Below are positions 43,836 through 55,305 of a DNA stretch of 64,000 nucleotides, one piece after another; the first letter of the stretch is position 1, and every line of letters starts with the position of its first letter. This DNA comes from Pinus tabuliformis (taxonomy: Eukaryota > Streptophyta > Pinopsida > Pinales > Pinaceae), in assembly GCA_031772625.1 (NCBI GenBank), contig CM062819.1:1236077897-1236141896 (forward strand). The letters are read 5' to 3'. The notes under the pieces are model-generated. The model was not told where the DNA came from, did no database searches, and saw only the letters and a program-made list of their open reading frames with translations. The position numbers and the translations under genes were made by a program.

Positions 43836-44280
43836 CTAACTGCAAAACATGTATCCGGACAGAAGTTCACCAAGAACATCAATGCGAATGAGTTTATGGA
43901 ACTCATAGGCATTTCCCAAATCTGGTCCGACATCACTACCATATAACTGAAAGTTAAGCTCCATTGAGGTAGTCACGGGCTTGCAATTCAACATTCCAAA
44001 TCTAGAATCCAACTCCCTCTTACTTTTGCAAATGAGAGGGTCTACACCTGTCAGAAAGAGATCGTCCTCATAAGGTGCAAGTATGAGAGGTCTATCATCC
44101 ATAACCTTCAAGTAATGGTTTGGATCGGCTTCACTCCTAGTCAATCTCAGATTCATCAGACAACTATCAATCCTCTCATATTAAGCTTGGGGTGTTAGCT
44201 TCAAGCCATAGAGGGCTTTCTTCCACCTGCATACATGAGATTCGCGATCTTGAATCTTAAACCCCTCAGGTTGTTCCAAA
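43836..44280 (-). pseudogene. COP-A reverse transcriptase remnant, copy 2
   Basis: The 106-codon core is protein-identical to copy 1 (YEDDLFLTG, CKPVTTSMELNF), with the same stop upstream. Confidence 0.8.
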
Positions 44281-44545
44281 ACTGTGGACCTGCTACATGA
44301 GGGGAATGGTCCCCTAGTAATATTTTCCTTCGGTACATCTCAGACATGTACCTTCATGCTCTTCTTGAATTCAGGCATCCCTGTCACCATCTGAATCACA
44401 TCGGGTAGGGCCCCATAATAAGCAGACCTCCAGTGCTATAGATGATATGTGTCAACTAACATGGTCACCAATGGACCATCCTACAACTTGATACAAATTG
44501 CCAACCCTGAACCCATGAGTAAAAGCATCTTTGAAAATTCTATTT

Positions 44546-44880
44546 TCAAACACGTACCTTTCCATCGATGAATGCCACCCAGAAACCTTTGATTTCCATT
44601 GTCAGAATGGACACCAGGTTCTTCTTGCGATCAGGTACATAAAAGAGATTATTGTAAATGAATCGAGTTACCCTCATTCAATTGAGGGGTAACATTCCCT
44701 ACACCCTTTCCGGGATAGGTGGCATTGACTCCAAGTATAATCCCACGATTGTTTCCATCTCTACCAAATTAGAGAGAGCACCCTTCTATCCGATGAAGTG
44801 CCTTGAAGCACTACAATCATTAACCCAAATTCCCAAAGAGTCTGGAGGAGAGGGCCAATACAAGATAACACTTCTTTATC
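44546..44880 (-). pseudogene. COP-A protease / pre-integrase remnant, copy 2
   Basis: Repeat of 6270-6600 with the same altered DCSAS protease motif region and YVPDRKKN block; one base is inserted near 44846 relative to copy 1. Confidence 0.7.
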
Positions 44881-44904
44881 TTATCAGAAACAATATTTGA
44901 TTCT

Positions 44905-45231
44905 TCATACCTGGGGTTCCTTGCTTTCTTTGAAGAGCCGACTATTTCCTTGATGACCTGTATTACCTGTCATTCCTTCGATCATTGAAGATGTCACTGG
45001 AATGATTATCATCTTCATCAAGTGATGTGTCCCTCCTATTTGGACACTCTTTTGCATAATGGCCGAACTTATTGTAACTAAGGCATCTGTCTTTCCTTCC
45101 ACCCTTAGATCCGGACTTCTCATTGAAGTGATCTTTAGGTAAGCCATCAGAAGCTTCTGATGTGCCATTCTGATAATGTTCTCTACTTCGACTTCACCCT
45201 TGGTGAATTTGAAGAGGGACGAGGAATCCAT
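44905..45231 (-). pseudogene. COP-A gag remnant, copy 2
   Basis: Repeat of 6629-6955; the zinc-knuckle region is again degraded (Cys to Tyr). Two substitutions change the overlapping frame. Confidence 0.7.
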
Positions 45232-45306
45232 TGATCCTTTTGTTATTTCCCAACTGTCTTTGGTGATTTCTCTTTCACTCTTGCTTGGGCTTTGTCTTCA
45301 CCTCAA

Positions 45307-45317
45307 CTCTGATACCA
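45307..45317 (-). promoter_or_regulatory. COP-A primer binding site, copy 2
   Basis: TGGTATCAGAG on the minus strand, unchanged from copy 1. Confidence 0.9.
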
Positions 45318-46219
45318 TGTTAATTTTAGGTATGTTCTATGCTTAGAGCAATTTATTTCAATTTTCACAGTTAGCTCAATATCTTTTCCAAATTAGCAGT
45401 CACATCAGCATTAAAGTAAATTGCAGATAGAACATAAACATAGATCACAGAAGACAATCCAAGACAAGAGGACACAAGATGTGGCGCTAGCCAGGGACAC
45501 ACCCCAATGTGGGGAAACCCTTGATCAATTCTTCTTATATGTTCTTCAATAGTTCAACAGAGAGAGAGAGAGAGAGAGAGATAGTACATTAACAACAAAA
45601 GTAAACACTTTGACTTATCTAAATAAGAGCATAGATCATCTCTAAGAAGATGATACATGAGGTAGATGAACTCAGTTGAAGACATGTTGCTTCAACTGAT
45701 TCTCCAAGGTGACTCCATCACCTATCATTTTGCTGCACCTCGTCATCATGTTGCACCTCACTATGCTGCACCATGCTGCACACATCATCATTATGCTGGA
45801 TCTCATTACCATTTTGTACACATCATACTGCTACACCATGATTGCTTGTTGTCCTATGCAAGCACCATGTCCTTGTTGTCCCATATACCATGCTCCACCA
45901 TGATTGCATTTGATGTTGTCCCAATGTTTCGCATTGATGTGCCATGTCATAGCTTGTTGTCCCAAGTACCAAGCTCCAACAAGCACCATGTCCTACTGTA
46001 CCACTTACCATGTTGTTGTCCCTTGCAGCACAATGCTGATGTCCCACTGTTTAGCATTGCTACTACTATCCTAATGTGCTTTTGCTGCCACATGTCATTG
46101 TTGCTATTATGCTACCCATGCATCTTGTTGCACTATCACATTAGTATGCATTCAAACTTCATGGGTCACCTTGTTGTTGATGTTGTCTCATTGTGCCATC
46201 ATTGCACTATGCCATTGTC
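45318..46219 (-). repeat. COP-A 5' LTR inner part, copy 2
   Basis: Repeat of 7042-7943, ending at the CTACT duplication (46220-46224) before COP-B copy 2. Confidence 0.9.
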
Positions 46220-46224
46220 CTACT

Positions 46225-47210
46225 TGATGAAAACAGCAACAAGAAATGCTAAATATAGAAGTGCCAAATTTAGTACTGCTATAAATAGCATTTCGGGATA
46301 CCTTCCTATTTTAGTTAGTCCCTGAACTAAAATAGAGAAGTAAAATTCGAATTTGATCTTAGCAGCTATTTGTAAAATAATTAATTAATTCACCATGAGT
46401 TAATTAGTTGTAGAAAATCAAACATGAATTCTATGTGGGGACATGCAACAGTTTCTCCATTAATTGAGGAATTTATCCATTAGTTAAAGAGATAAGGATG
46501 AGTTGTAATTAGTTGACTTAGTTAACTGAGTCAAGTCCAGTTAGATTAATTCAAACAGTTTGTTGAATTAATGTAAGTTCAGTTAGTTAATGCATGCATG
46601 CATGTAACTATTGCACTTTAGATAACTGAATATTCTCTCATAAATAACTCATGCATGTCAGTTCAGACAGAGACCTAGTTGAGATTAGATGGAGGGGCAG
46701 TGTACTATTAGTTGCTAGAATATTCCATTGTGAATATCTCTTACATGCAGAAGGAATTCTTTCCTTGGAGATTGCGTAGTTACTTCTTCAGGATTTGTGA
46801 GTGTGATGAGGCCAATTCACACATGTGGCTTCACTAGACCCCAAGAAAAACTGCGCAAGGAAATAGGAGGCTTGGAGGGCTTGAGGAGGACATATACAAT
46901 GTTTATTTAGTCTGTAAGCTGTATTGTTTGATTGCAGAGGGAGCAGGATAGCTTGAGAGCTGATTCTTTTTGTAACTTGAACAACATTTCCACTTGTATG
47001 ATAATACAGAGATTGGGGTTTTAGGTTGAGGCTTTCCCCAGGTTATTTCTTCTGTGTTATGTGTGATTGATTTCTCATTCTCAGTTATATGTGTTCTCAT
47101 TGATATTTCTCAATTCAGTTAAGCTTCCACACAGTTTGTTGTAGAAGTAGATCTTGTATTTTGCTTTAGTATATTGCATAATCTGTTGATCTATAGTGTG
47201 AATTTCTACA
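46225..47210 (+). repeat. COP-B 5' LTR, copy 2
   Basis: 986 bp. It retains the 11-bp hairpin, the CATGCATG run and the TTTCTACA end. Confidence 0.95.
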
Positions 47211-47221
47211 TGGTATCGGAG
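47211..47221 (+). promoter_or_regulatory. COP-B primer binding site, copy 2
   Basis: TGGTATCGGAG, the same one-base variant as copy 1. Confidence 0.85.
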
Positions 47222-47324
47222 AAAAGGTGATCAAAGGAGAGAACAGTATACAAGAAGTTCGAAGTTCGAAGTTTGAGTTTCTTGAATATAGAAATCGAGT
47301 TCTTATCACCTCTCAATTTCACGA

Positions 47325-48156
47325 ATGGCGTTCAACGGTTTAAGACTCGAGTATGCCCTTGATGACAACTCGAATTATATAGCCTGGAAGGATCGCATGG
47401 AAGCAGTATTAGAGGATAACAGTCTAAAGGAATTCATTGATCAAGAAGTCCCCAAGCCAACTGATGCTACTCAACTGGCGGAATTGAAGAAATGTGTGGC
47501 TAGAGCAAGGAGAATCCTCTTGGAGGGAGTTTGAGACTACATTGTCTCGAGCCTCCATGGGAAGGAGACACCCTTTTCAATGTGGAAAACATTGAAAGAT
47601 CTATATCAGAACAACAACGATCAGAGGAAGCTGGCACTCAAAGACAAGATTTGTAAGAATAAGTGTGAAAAGGGCGACACGATCTCTACTTATCTGAACA
47701 AGCTCACCACCTGCAGGGCTGAGCTTGGAAGTGTAGGGATCACGATAGTTGATGATGACATGGTGAGTCTTGCACTCCTCGGTCTTCCTAAGAGCTGGCA
47801 TAACTATAAAGACTCGGTTAATGGAAGAGAAAAACTGCCAGATTGGGAACGACTTTGGTCGGATTTGATGTAGGAGGAAATAAGAAGAAGCACCAGAGAT
47901 GGATCCTCATCAAAGCAAGATGATGAGGAAAATCTAGCCTTAGTGAGTAAGGCGAGGAAAGGGAAAGGGAAGGCGTCCCATCCCAAATCTGGTTCTTCCC
48001 ATGGTGGGAAGAATATTGACAAATCGAAAGTGCGATGCTTTCATTGTCATGAAGTGGGCCATTATGCTACGAATTGTCCACAGAAGAAATCCAAGAAGGG
48101 TTCCTCGAAGGGATTTGATGGTGAGGCACTAGCCTCACAGTTTGAGCTGGATTTCT
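47325..48156 (+). pseudogene. COP-B gag, copy 2
   Basis: Same frame as copy 1 with the shared TGA at 47532-47534. The copy-1 stop after WHN is Tyr here, but a new TAG at 47871-47873 replaces the Gln codon after WSDLM. The zinc knuckle CFHCHEVGHYATNC is kept. Confidence 0.9.
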
Positions 48157-49445
48157 CGCTTATCACATGCATGGTTTCATCCATGGTGGGATGTGTGTGG
48201 TACCTGGACAGTGGAGCTTCATTCCACATGTCAGGTGACAAGAATCTTTTCAGTACCTTGGAGGAGAAGGATCTCCAGATGCGGATCAAGATGGGCGATG
48301 ATGGAAAGTACCGTGTTTCAGGTGAAGGTACGGTTTTGTTTCAGAGGGAGCATGGAGCTGCCCTCACCTTGACTGATGTAAAGTATGTGCCAGGTTTGAA
48401 GAAGAATCTTGTGTCTATCGCTATGCTAGAAGATAAAGGCTATGATGTAGTCTTTAGTAAAGGAAAGGTATTCCTGAGGCATATCGGTATTGGACAGACA
48501 AAGTGAATTGGGATTCGAGTAAAGAATCTCTACAAGTTGGAGGTAGATGACTGTGTTGCATTGAGTTCCAAAGCTGAGATGGTGCAGAGCCAAGATGTTG
48601 GTGAGCTATGGCATAGAAGACTAGGCCACTTGCACCATGGAGTCCTGAAGATCATGCAACAAATTTCTACCAGATTACCCAAGGGAAAAATTGAGCAGAC
48701 GAATACATGCAAAGGTTGTACCTTGGGTAAGTATATGAAATCTTCCTTTCCGGATCGAGACAGTAGAGCTGGAGCAATCCTGGAGCGAGTTCACTCAGAT
48801 GTTTGTGGACCTTTCTCTACAGCCTCCACCGCTAAACAAAGGTACTATGTTATTTTTATTGATGATTTTTCTTGTAGATGCTGGATCTACTTTATGCAAA
48901 ATAAGGATCAGACCTTCTTGAGGTTTTGTGAGTTTAAAGCCTTGGCAGAGAAAGAATCTGGAAAGAAAATAAAAGCCTTGCATAGCGACAATGGTGGAGA
49001 GTATGTCTCCCAACAGTTTAAAGACTTTTGCGCTGCAGAAGGAATTAAACGGGAATTGACAACACCCCATAACCCACAGTAGAATGGGGTGGCCGAAAGG
49101 AAGAATAGATCGATTGTGGGAGCAGCTCGAGCGATGTTGCATGACCAAATCCTACCACTGCATTTGTGGGCTGAGGCATGCAATACAACAGTATACTTGC
49201 AGAGCAGAAGCCCGCACCGTATACTGGGGATGAAGACACCTATGGAGGCCTTTTCCGGGAAGCGACCTGATGTAAGTCACTTCTGAATCTTTGGATCATC
49301 AGTTTACTATCGTGTGACCAAAGATGCTAGGAAAAATCTAGACCCAACAACTGAGTTGGGAATACTTGTGGGCTACACGGATACACCCCACAACTATCGG
49401 GTGTAACTGCCTTCCACTTAGAGGATTGTGGTATGCAGGGATCTG
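48157..49445 (+). pseudogene. COP-B protease and integrase, copy 2
   Basis: Protease WYLDSGASFH and the integrase residues are readable. Shared stops are at 48504 and 49080. New stops appear at 49284-49286 (CGA to TGA) and in the block at about 49404-49460 (TAC to TAA, CAG to TAG). This copy is therefore more broken here than copy 1. Confidence 0.9.
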
Positions 49446-50546
49446 AAGTTCGACGAGTAGAAAGCCATGCGATTATCACTTGAGAGGGAGCTCAAGTTGC
49501 ATGAAGAGGAGGAACTTTTAGTTCCTAAGGAGGAGGAGCCTCAGATTGATGCGGAGCAGCCGCATGCAGAGGATCTGGGAGTGGAGACATCCACTCATGT
49601 TGATACTTCCAAAGATGGGTGAAAACGCTCAAGGGAAGCTGACAGGTTGATGTTGGATGCGTGGGAGAATGTGGGACAACCATCTTCTCAGTGCAGATAG
49701 AGGAGGTCGCTTGAGCGGTACACTGGGTACATGGCCCTGGTTGGGGAGTGTGTAGATATCGAACCTTCTTCATTCGAGGAGGCAGTGCAGCAACTAGTCT
49801 AGGTTGATGCAATGGTAGAGGAGTACGACTCTATCATTCGGAACAATGTGTGGGATGTTGTCCCAAGACCTCAGGGTAAATCAGTGGTGAGTTCCAGATG
49901 GCTTTACAAGGTAAAGCAGGCAGCTGATGGAAGTGTTGAGAAACATAAGGCAAGGTTTGTTGCCTGGGGTTTCTCACAGGTCAAGGGGATCGACTACGAT
50001 GAGACTTTTGCTCCCGTAGCAAGGTACTCATCGATTAGATTGATGTTGGCACTATCAGCTCAGATGGGGTGGAAGATCCACCAGATGGACGTGAAGACAA
50101 CATTCCTCAATGGGAAGATTGAGGAGGAGGTGTACATTGAGCAGCCAGAGGGTTTCGAGACCTTCGATCATGAGTCACATGTGTGCCGACTCAAGAGGGC
50201 TTTGTATGGGCTGAAGCAAGCACCCCGTGCTTGGTACACCAGGATCGACAACTATTTCACCGAGTTGGGCTTCACCAAGAGTGAAGCAGATGCGAACCTT
50301 TACCACATCATGGTAGAAGGTAAACCATTGATCATTGTTCTTTATGTCAATGATCTGATTTTGACAGGTGATGATCAGCTGATATAGTCTTGCAAGGAGG
50401 ACCTTGCAAGAGAGTTCGAAATGAAAGACATGGGTCTTATGCACTACTTTCTAGGCATGGAGGTGTGGCAGAAAGGTGGTGAAGTATTTGTGTCTCAAGG
50501 CAAGTATGCCAATGAGATACTCAGGCGCTTTCACACGGAGAAGTGC
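49446..50546 (+). pseudogene. COP-B reverse transcriptase, copy 2
   Basis: The two single-base deletions of copy 1 are absent, so 49812-50387 is one 191-codon frame (FAPVARYSSIRLMLALSAQM, TTFLNGKIEEEVYIEQPEGF). However, the catalytic YVDD reads YVND (GAT to AAT near 50348), and a private TAG at 50385-50387 replaces a Gln codon. The active site is lost. The frame is cut at CKP by GYP-1 copy 2. Confidence 0.9.
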
Positions 50547-50551
50547 AAGCC
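50547..50551. repeat. Target-site duplication of GYP-1 copy 2, left (AAGCC)
   Basis: AAGCC directly before TGTTACC, the same site as copy 1. Confidence 0.95.
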
Positions 50552-51594
50552 TGTTACCGGGAAAAGTGTCTATTTAGAATTGCTCTATCCCACTAAGGTG
50601 TGACAGCTGCCTTAGAAACAAACAGAGAAAAACTACTTTTGTATTTCCTTTATGAACTATAGATAGAGAGGAACAGAAAGAACCAACCTGTGTCTTGCGC
50701 TAATCCTTTGATCCAATCCCTCTCTTCTTTGACAGCTTCCAGCTACCTGCTCCCTTACTTGCCCAGCTTCACCAAGTACCTGTAAGATCACAGAAGAAGA
50801 ACACTATACAAAGACATGGATCTATATTCATAAACAACTTAGGATCAGATTTAAGTTAACCATACAAATGTAACAAGCATCAATGATACAAAAGCATGGA
50901 GGAAAAACTCAAATAGTTTTTATTGATAAACAAGAAAAGATCCAAGAGGAGTTACAACCGATGGTTCCTGACCCAGCATCAACCTCCCAGCAAAGAAGCC
51001 CCTCTTCACCTCCAACAAAGCATAGATCACCCAATACTCTGATGTTTGTCTCAAAACCAACAACAATTCCTTACAATGTGCAAAATTCCAGCCTCTGGAT
51101 CTCTGGGATGAGGGATCCATATATAGATATGTGTAAGGAGGATGAGTCAGCTTGTGATTTGATTAGTGTCTTCTCTCTGTCAGTTCTTGCTTCCACTTGG
51201 AGACTGAAGGCCTCTTACTCATCCTTGGTCGAATTCAGTGAGGCAAGTGTCATAGGAGAAGATTCTGGAAGCTTCCATTGTCTCTCCACCTCGCGGAATG
51301 ACACTGCCATTTGTCATTTCTCGCCCAATGCACCCTCATAGTGCATTTAGGTGCGTTGCAACGCACCTAGCCAGTGTATTTAGGTGCAATGCAACACACC
51401 TAGCCAGTGGAGCAGCTGAAATGATCCTGTTTTGACTTATTCTGAGCAGTTTCTGGTGGAGAACTTCTGGGAGAAGCTGTAATTTGTTGACCTTGTTCCT
51501 TTAGGGGTTAGAACAACACTTTTAGGGACTTAGGAGCCCTTGGTTTATGGACATTTCATGCTTGGAGTTGTAAGGCACAAAAATGTCTATAACA
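50552..51594 (-). repeat. GYP-1 3' LTR, copy 2
   Basis: 1043 bp with the canonical TGTTACC end that copy 1 has lost. The perfect 22-bp palindrome and its degraded partner recur at about 51349-51402. Confidence 0.95.
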
Positions 51595-51608
51595 GTTGCC
51601 CCCTAAAG
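51595..51608 (-). promoter_or_regulatory. GYP-1 polypurine tract, copy 2
   Basis: Unchanged TTTAGGGGGCAAC on the minus strand. Confidence 0.7.
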
Positions 51609-51800
51609 TATGAGGTCGTTAACCTTTTGGTGTCGGGTGAAATGCTTTATTATGAGGATCCGAAGTTCTTTCAATGCTGGGAGGAGACCTGTAATAAGAT
51701 ACAATACAATACATTATCTTCATACTGTTTTTCATGATCTAGCTGAGGCGGGCATTCCCATGCTCAGCTTTATAAATTCATTTTCATGTACATAGGACAG

Positions 51801-53189
51801 ACAATCGTCTGATTGTAGACTGATGATTCTGATAGAGCCATCATCCTTTTGGTAGGATGATTATCTGTGCTGCAATGTTGTACATTTAATGTCTTTATTT
51901 CCCTGAATATATATCGCAGCCCGGATGGATGAAACTAGATCCGGGGTCTTCAATCTCGTCCGATCTTCACTCGAAGTACAAGTCAATCCATGTGAGAAAT
52001 GTTCTGAAGTCGAACATGGAAAGACATCGCTTGATTACCAGTCAATGATGTAAACTATTGACAAGCGCGAGAGGAATCACCGATAATGATAATGATCCTC
52101 AAGATACTGCAGTACAATTCACGTGGTGTGAATAAAGGACTTGGCGTCAAACACCACGCAAAATCTTTCGGTCGAAGGTCATTGATGTAAACCTGTCGCC
52201 GGAAGTGAGAAACTTGCCATTGAGGCATGCAAGCTTCAAAGTACTGGATGGGGTGTTCCTAGACCAACTTCTTGGATAATGAGCCGATGTCGACAAGAAG
52301 TGATCCGTCACAGGAGGGCCTTAATGAATCCCACATCAATGACACGGAACAGAGCAAATGATTTTGATGGAGGTGAAAACGATCTGATGATATACGGTTC
52401 AGGGTGGCGGTCATGAAAAAATGGAGTATAATGTATGGTAGTGGGTGGGACACAGGTGGCTTCTCTGGATGACTTCTCTTGAACATGTCGGCGACACTGA
52501 TGTGATGGATTGGTAGCATTAACCCCAAATGTGGATGGTATGGTGTGACCATGGCGATGTGACCGGTGAATGAAACAACCCAACCCGACTCGGACACGGA
52601 GTGGAAGTGTCATGTTCAAGAGCGACTTGCTACCAATAAAGATTCTTTGAGTTTTCTTCCCAAATTTTCCCCAGTCATTGCTGACCAGTACCTCTTTATT
52701 TTTGTCAAGCTTGAGGAGGATAACATATGCTTGTTCTATAATTTGCCCTTCGGGCAAACCCATCGCTATGTTTTAACGAGCCTAGCGATAGTGAAACTCG
52801 TTCTCGTCTAAAGACAAGTTTGTCGCTATTAATCTTTTTAACGAGTTTAACGACAAGGATAACTCGGTCCTTTTCAATTTTAGAGAGTCTGAAAAGGTAC
52901 GTAAAGGTAACTCCAAAATTCCTTTTTCGTCATCTAATCCCTTAAGTCCGAAAAAGTATAAAACAATACAGAAGGGATGAATTTTCGATAGTTTTAATGA
53001 GCCGAACAAAACAAGCGCTCGATCTTTTTGTGCAATAATCCCTCAGGTCCAAAAAGATTAAAATCTAGATGAGGGATAGCACTTCCTGTCCCTTTAACGA
53101 GCTGGAAGGCCAAGGACTCGGCAATCTTTTCATCTTTTATGAGTCAGTTGAAAAGAGCTTAAAGAAGACTCGTCTTTTGAGGAACGAGT
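51801..53189. other. Conserved-loop hairpin region, GYP-1 copy 2
   Basis: All the arms described at 13523-14910 recur, offset by about 38278-38279. Two changes fall in the loop words (TTTTAACGAGCC to TTTTAATGAGCC near 52995; TTTTACGAGTC to TTTTATGAGTC near 53137). The 7-9 bp arms I checked are intact. Confidence 0.6.
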
Positions 53190-53607
53190 GATAAAACGGG
53201 TAGCAGCTGATTCCAGGTAAGGTTTGGAATTTTCCACTCACGGCAGTGTCACAAGGATGGCTAGTGAAATCACTCTTCGCAGCTGTTCCTCAAAATGGGT
53301 AAACAATCAAGTGGAGGTGAATGATCGGCCAATGAAAAAGTGGAGGTGACGGTGCAAACACGACCAAGGCTTTAATGGCTGAAGTACTACATTCACAGTG
53401 GTTATTTACCGGGGAATAGTTCATTTTTTAACGAGCTTAAACGCGGGTGGAAACATTTGCTCATGTCTTATGTTTATTTTTTAACGAGCTTGAACTATGT
53501 GCTAAAACTGCTCGATTAGATGGTCTTGTTTTGATTTTACCATAAATAGCTTTGTCCTTTCAGAGATCGTACTGTATTTTCAACTCTCATTTTACCATTT
53601 CATTTGA

Positions 53608-54617
53608 ACTTGGTTTGTTGGAGCTTTGGAGCTGCTTTTCCCCCTCGATTTTCATCAGTTGATTTCGGGAGATTCTGTGAGAGATTATGTTCGCCGGTAC
53701 TGCAAAGAAGGATCTCAGCCGAGTAAAGACGGCAAGATCATCATCCGTGATGTCACTGACAAGTCCCTTAGGACTATTCTGTTTACTTTTGGTAGGATGG
53801 CCGGTAGTGCGTCTCTTCATGTAGCCAATCGATCTTACATGCAGCATGCCTTGGAATGCCTCCAACCGAATGTGTTCAACTGGTGCGACGCAGTATTTCT
53901 TGTGATGAAAGAACAACTGACCAAGATAAAGAGCGGGAGGTTGAAGAACTTTGGGTATGGTTCTATTTTGACTGCCTTTGCCTTGGAGAAGATACCACTG
54001 ATGCAGCCGCAGTACATTGCACTCGATTTACCTTCTCCTACTGAACCACGTATGCAGAGATGGGTTGACCATATGTCTAGGCATGCCGGCCAGTCTCATA
54101 TTTCATTTTCTGATACCTTCTTCAGGTGGTTTGATCGTCAGGAGATGGTTTATTCTGAGTATCCATACGCTGGCATGGACTTCCGGGGTGATCCAGATTT
54201 AGTATTGCCGGATGGCGAGCATTAGGGTGCCATTGGTAAAATCTTTGACCATATTGCTGTTCATCGTTTTTTTTTTTTGTTTATAATGTCCTTGTGCTTT
54301 ATTCTATCAAGACTTTAATCAAACTCATGTGTACATGCAGATGTTGGTCCCGTTCGTCCAGTAGTTCGCCTGAGAGTACCAGCTGCTGCCCCAGCAGGAG
54401 AGGCCATCGGAAGGGCTATTCTTCGTGACCTCGATGTGGCCGAGACTCTCACAGCTTTGCAGGAGCAGGTTGAGGGCCTCACTCTCGGTATTCCAGATGT
54501 GAGGATCGACGAGCTACCTTTGCGGTTACAGCGGCATACTACTGGTGTGCCAGACAATGGACTCGTCTCCTACGCATGATCGCACAGGCTGTGACTTGCT
54601 ATCACGAGCATCATTAG
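53608..54617 (+). pseudogene. Antisense gene in GYP-1, copy 2 (broken)
   Basis: Same two-exon layout as 15329-16339. The Trp codon in GEHWGAI has become TAG (near 54223), and one C is missing in exon B (GTGCCAGAC versus GTGCCCAGAC near 54550), shifting the C-terminus. Several amino-acid changes (RQYC to RRYC, DRSL to DKSL) separate the copies, a higher density than in gag. Confidence 0.65.
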
Positions 54618-54794
54618 ACTAGGGTGCCCCCTAGCATTTTGAGTTTTTGGGTCATTTGACCGATTTTGTCTTGGTTACAGAACATTATGTGTAAACCATA
54701 AACAGTTATATATATTTTTGATTTTCGGAGTTTTATTTTGGTTGAGCTACATGATCCACATGCAAAACATTGATGATGTGTTTCCTTTTTTTTT

Positions 54795-55166
54795 TTATAA
54801 ATGTTGCAAATGTCTATCTAACACATAGTTTGCTAATGAGTCAGTTAATGTGTTTAAGTTTCTGGAAATATATTGATATTGAATAAGATCAAATTGTCTT
54901 TCCAAAATCTTAACCCTTAGGAACATGTGATAAATAGCTGGGTTTCGGACGGAATATATACCATTGAGTTGTAGTATTACGAGTTGTGAGTCTAGCCTGA
55001 CAATTAGTCGGCGTATACCATGAGTGATGGCATCAGAGAGAAGCTCTATCAACGTGCTATACTCAGCGATGTTATTCGTTGATCGACCAATACATACACC
55101 TCTGAAACTTACTAACTCGCCGCTTGGATCAAAATGGCCCAGGCTGCGGAGGATAGGTTCCGCGAA
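54795..55166 (-). pseudogene. Second RNase H-like domain, GYP-1 copy 2
   Basis: Same domain as 16517-16888 with two or three substitutions (ERQFDLIQYQYI versus ERKFDLIQYQHI). The RLDSQLV and TDSLANY motifs are kept. Confidence 0.75.
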
Positions 55167-55305
55167 CTACGACTCGCTCCGTCGGCATATCCAACACATG
55201 GCTCCAATAGGTTTGACATCTGCAATAAATGTAAAAAGTGGATTACTCGACCAAAACAAACACTTTAGCGAAAACAAAAATATAACAAAAGCATACTGGT
55301 TACCA

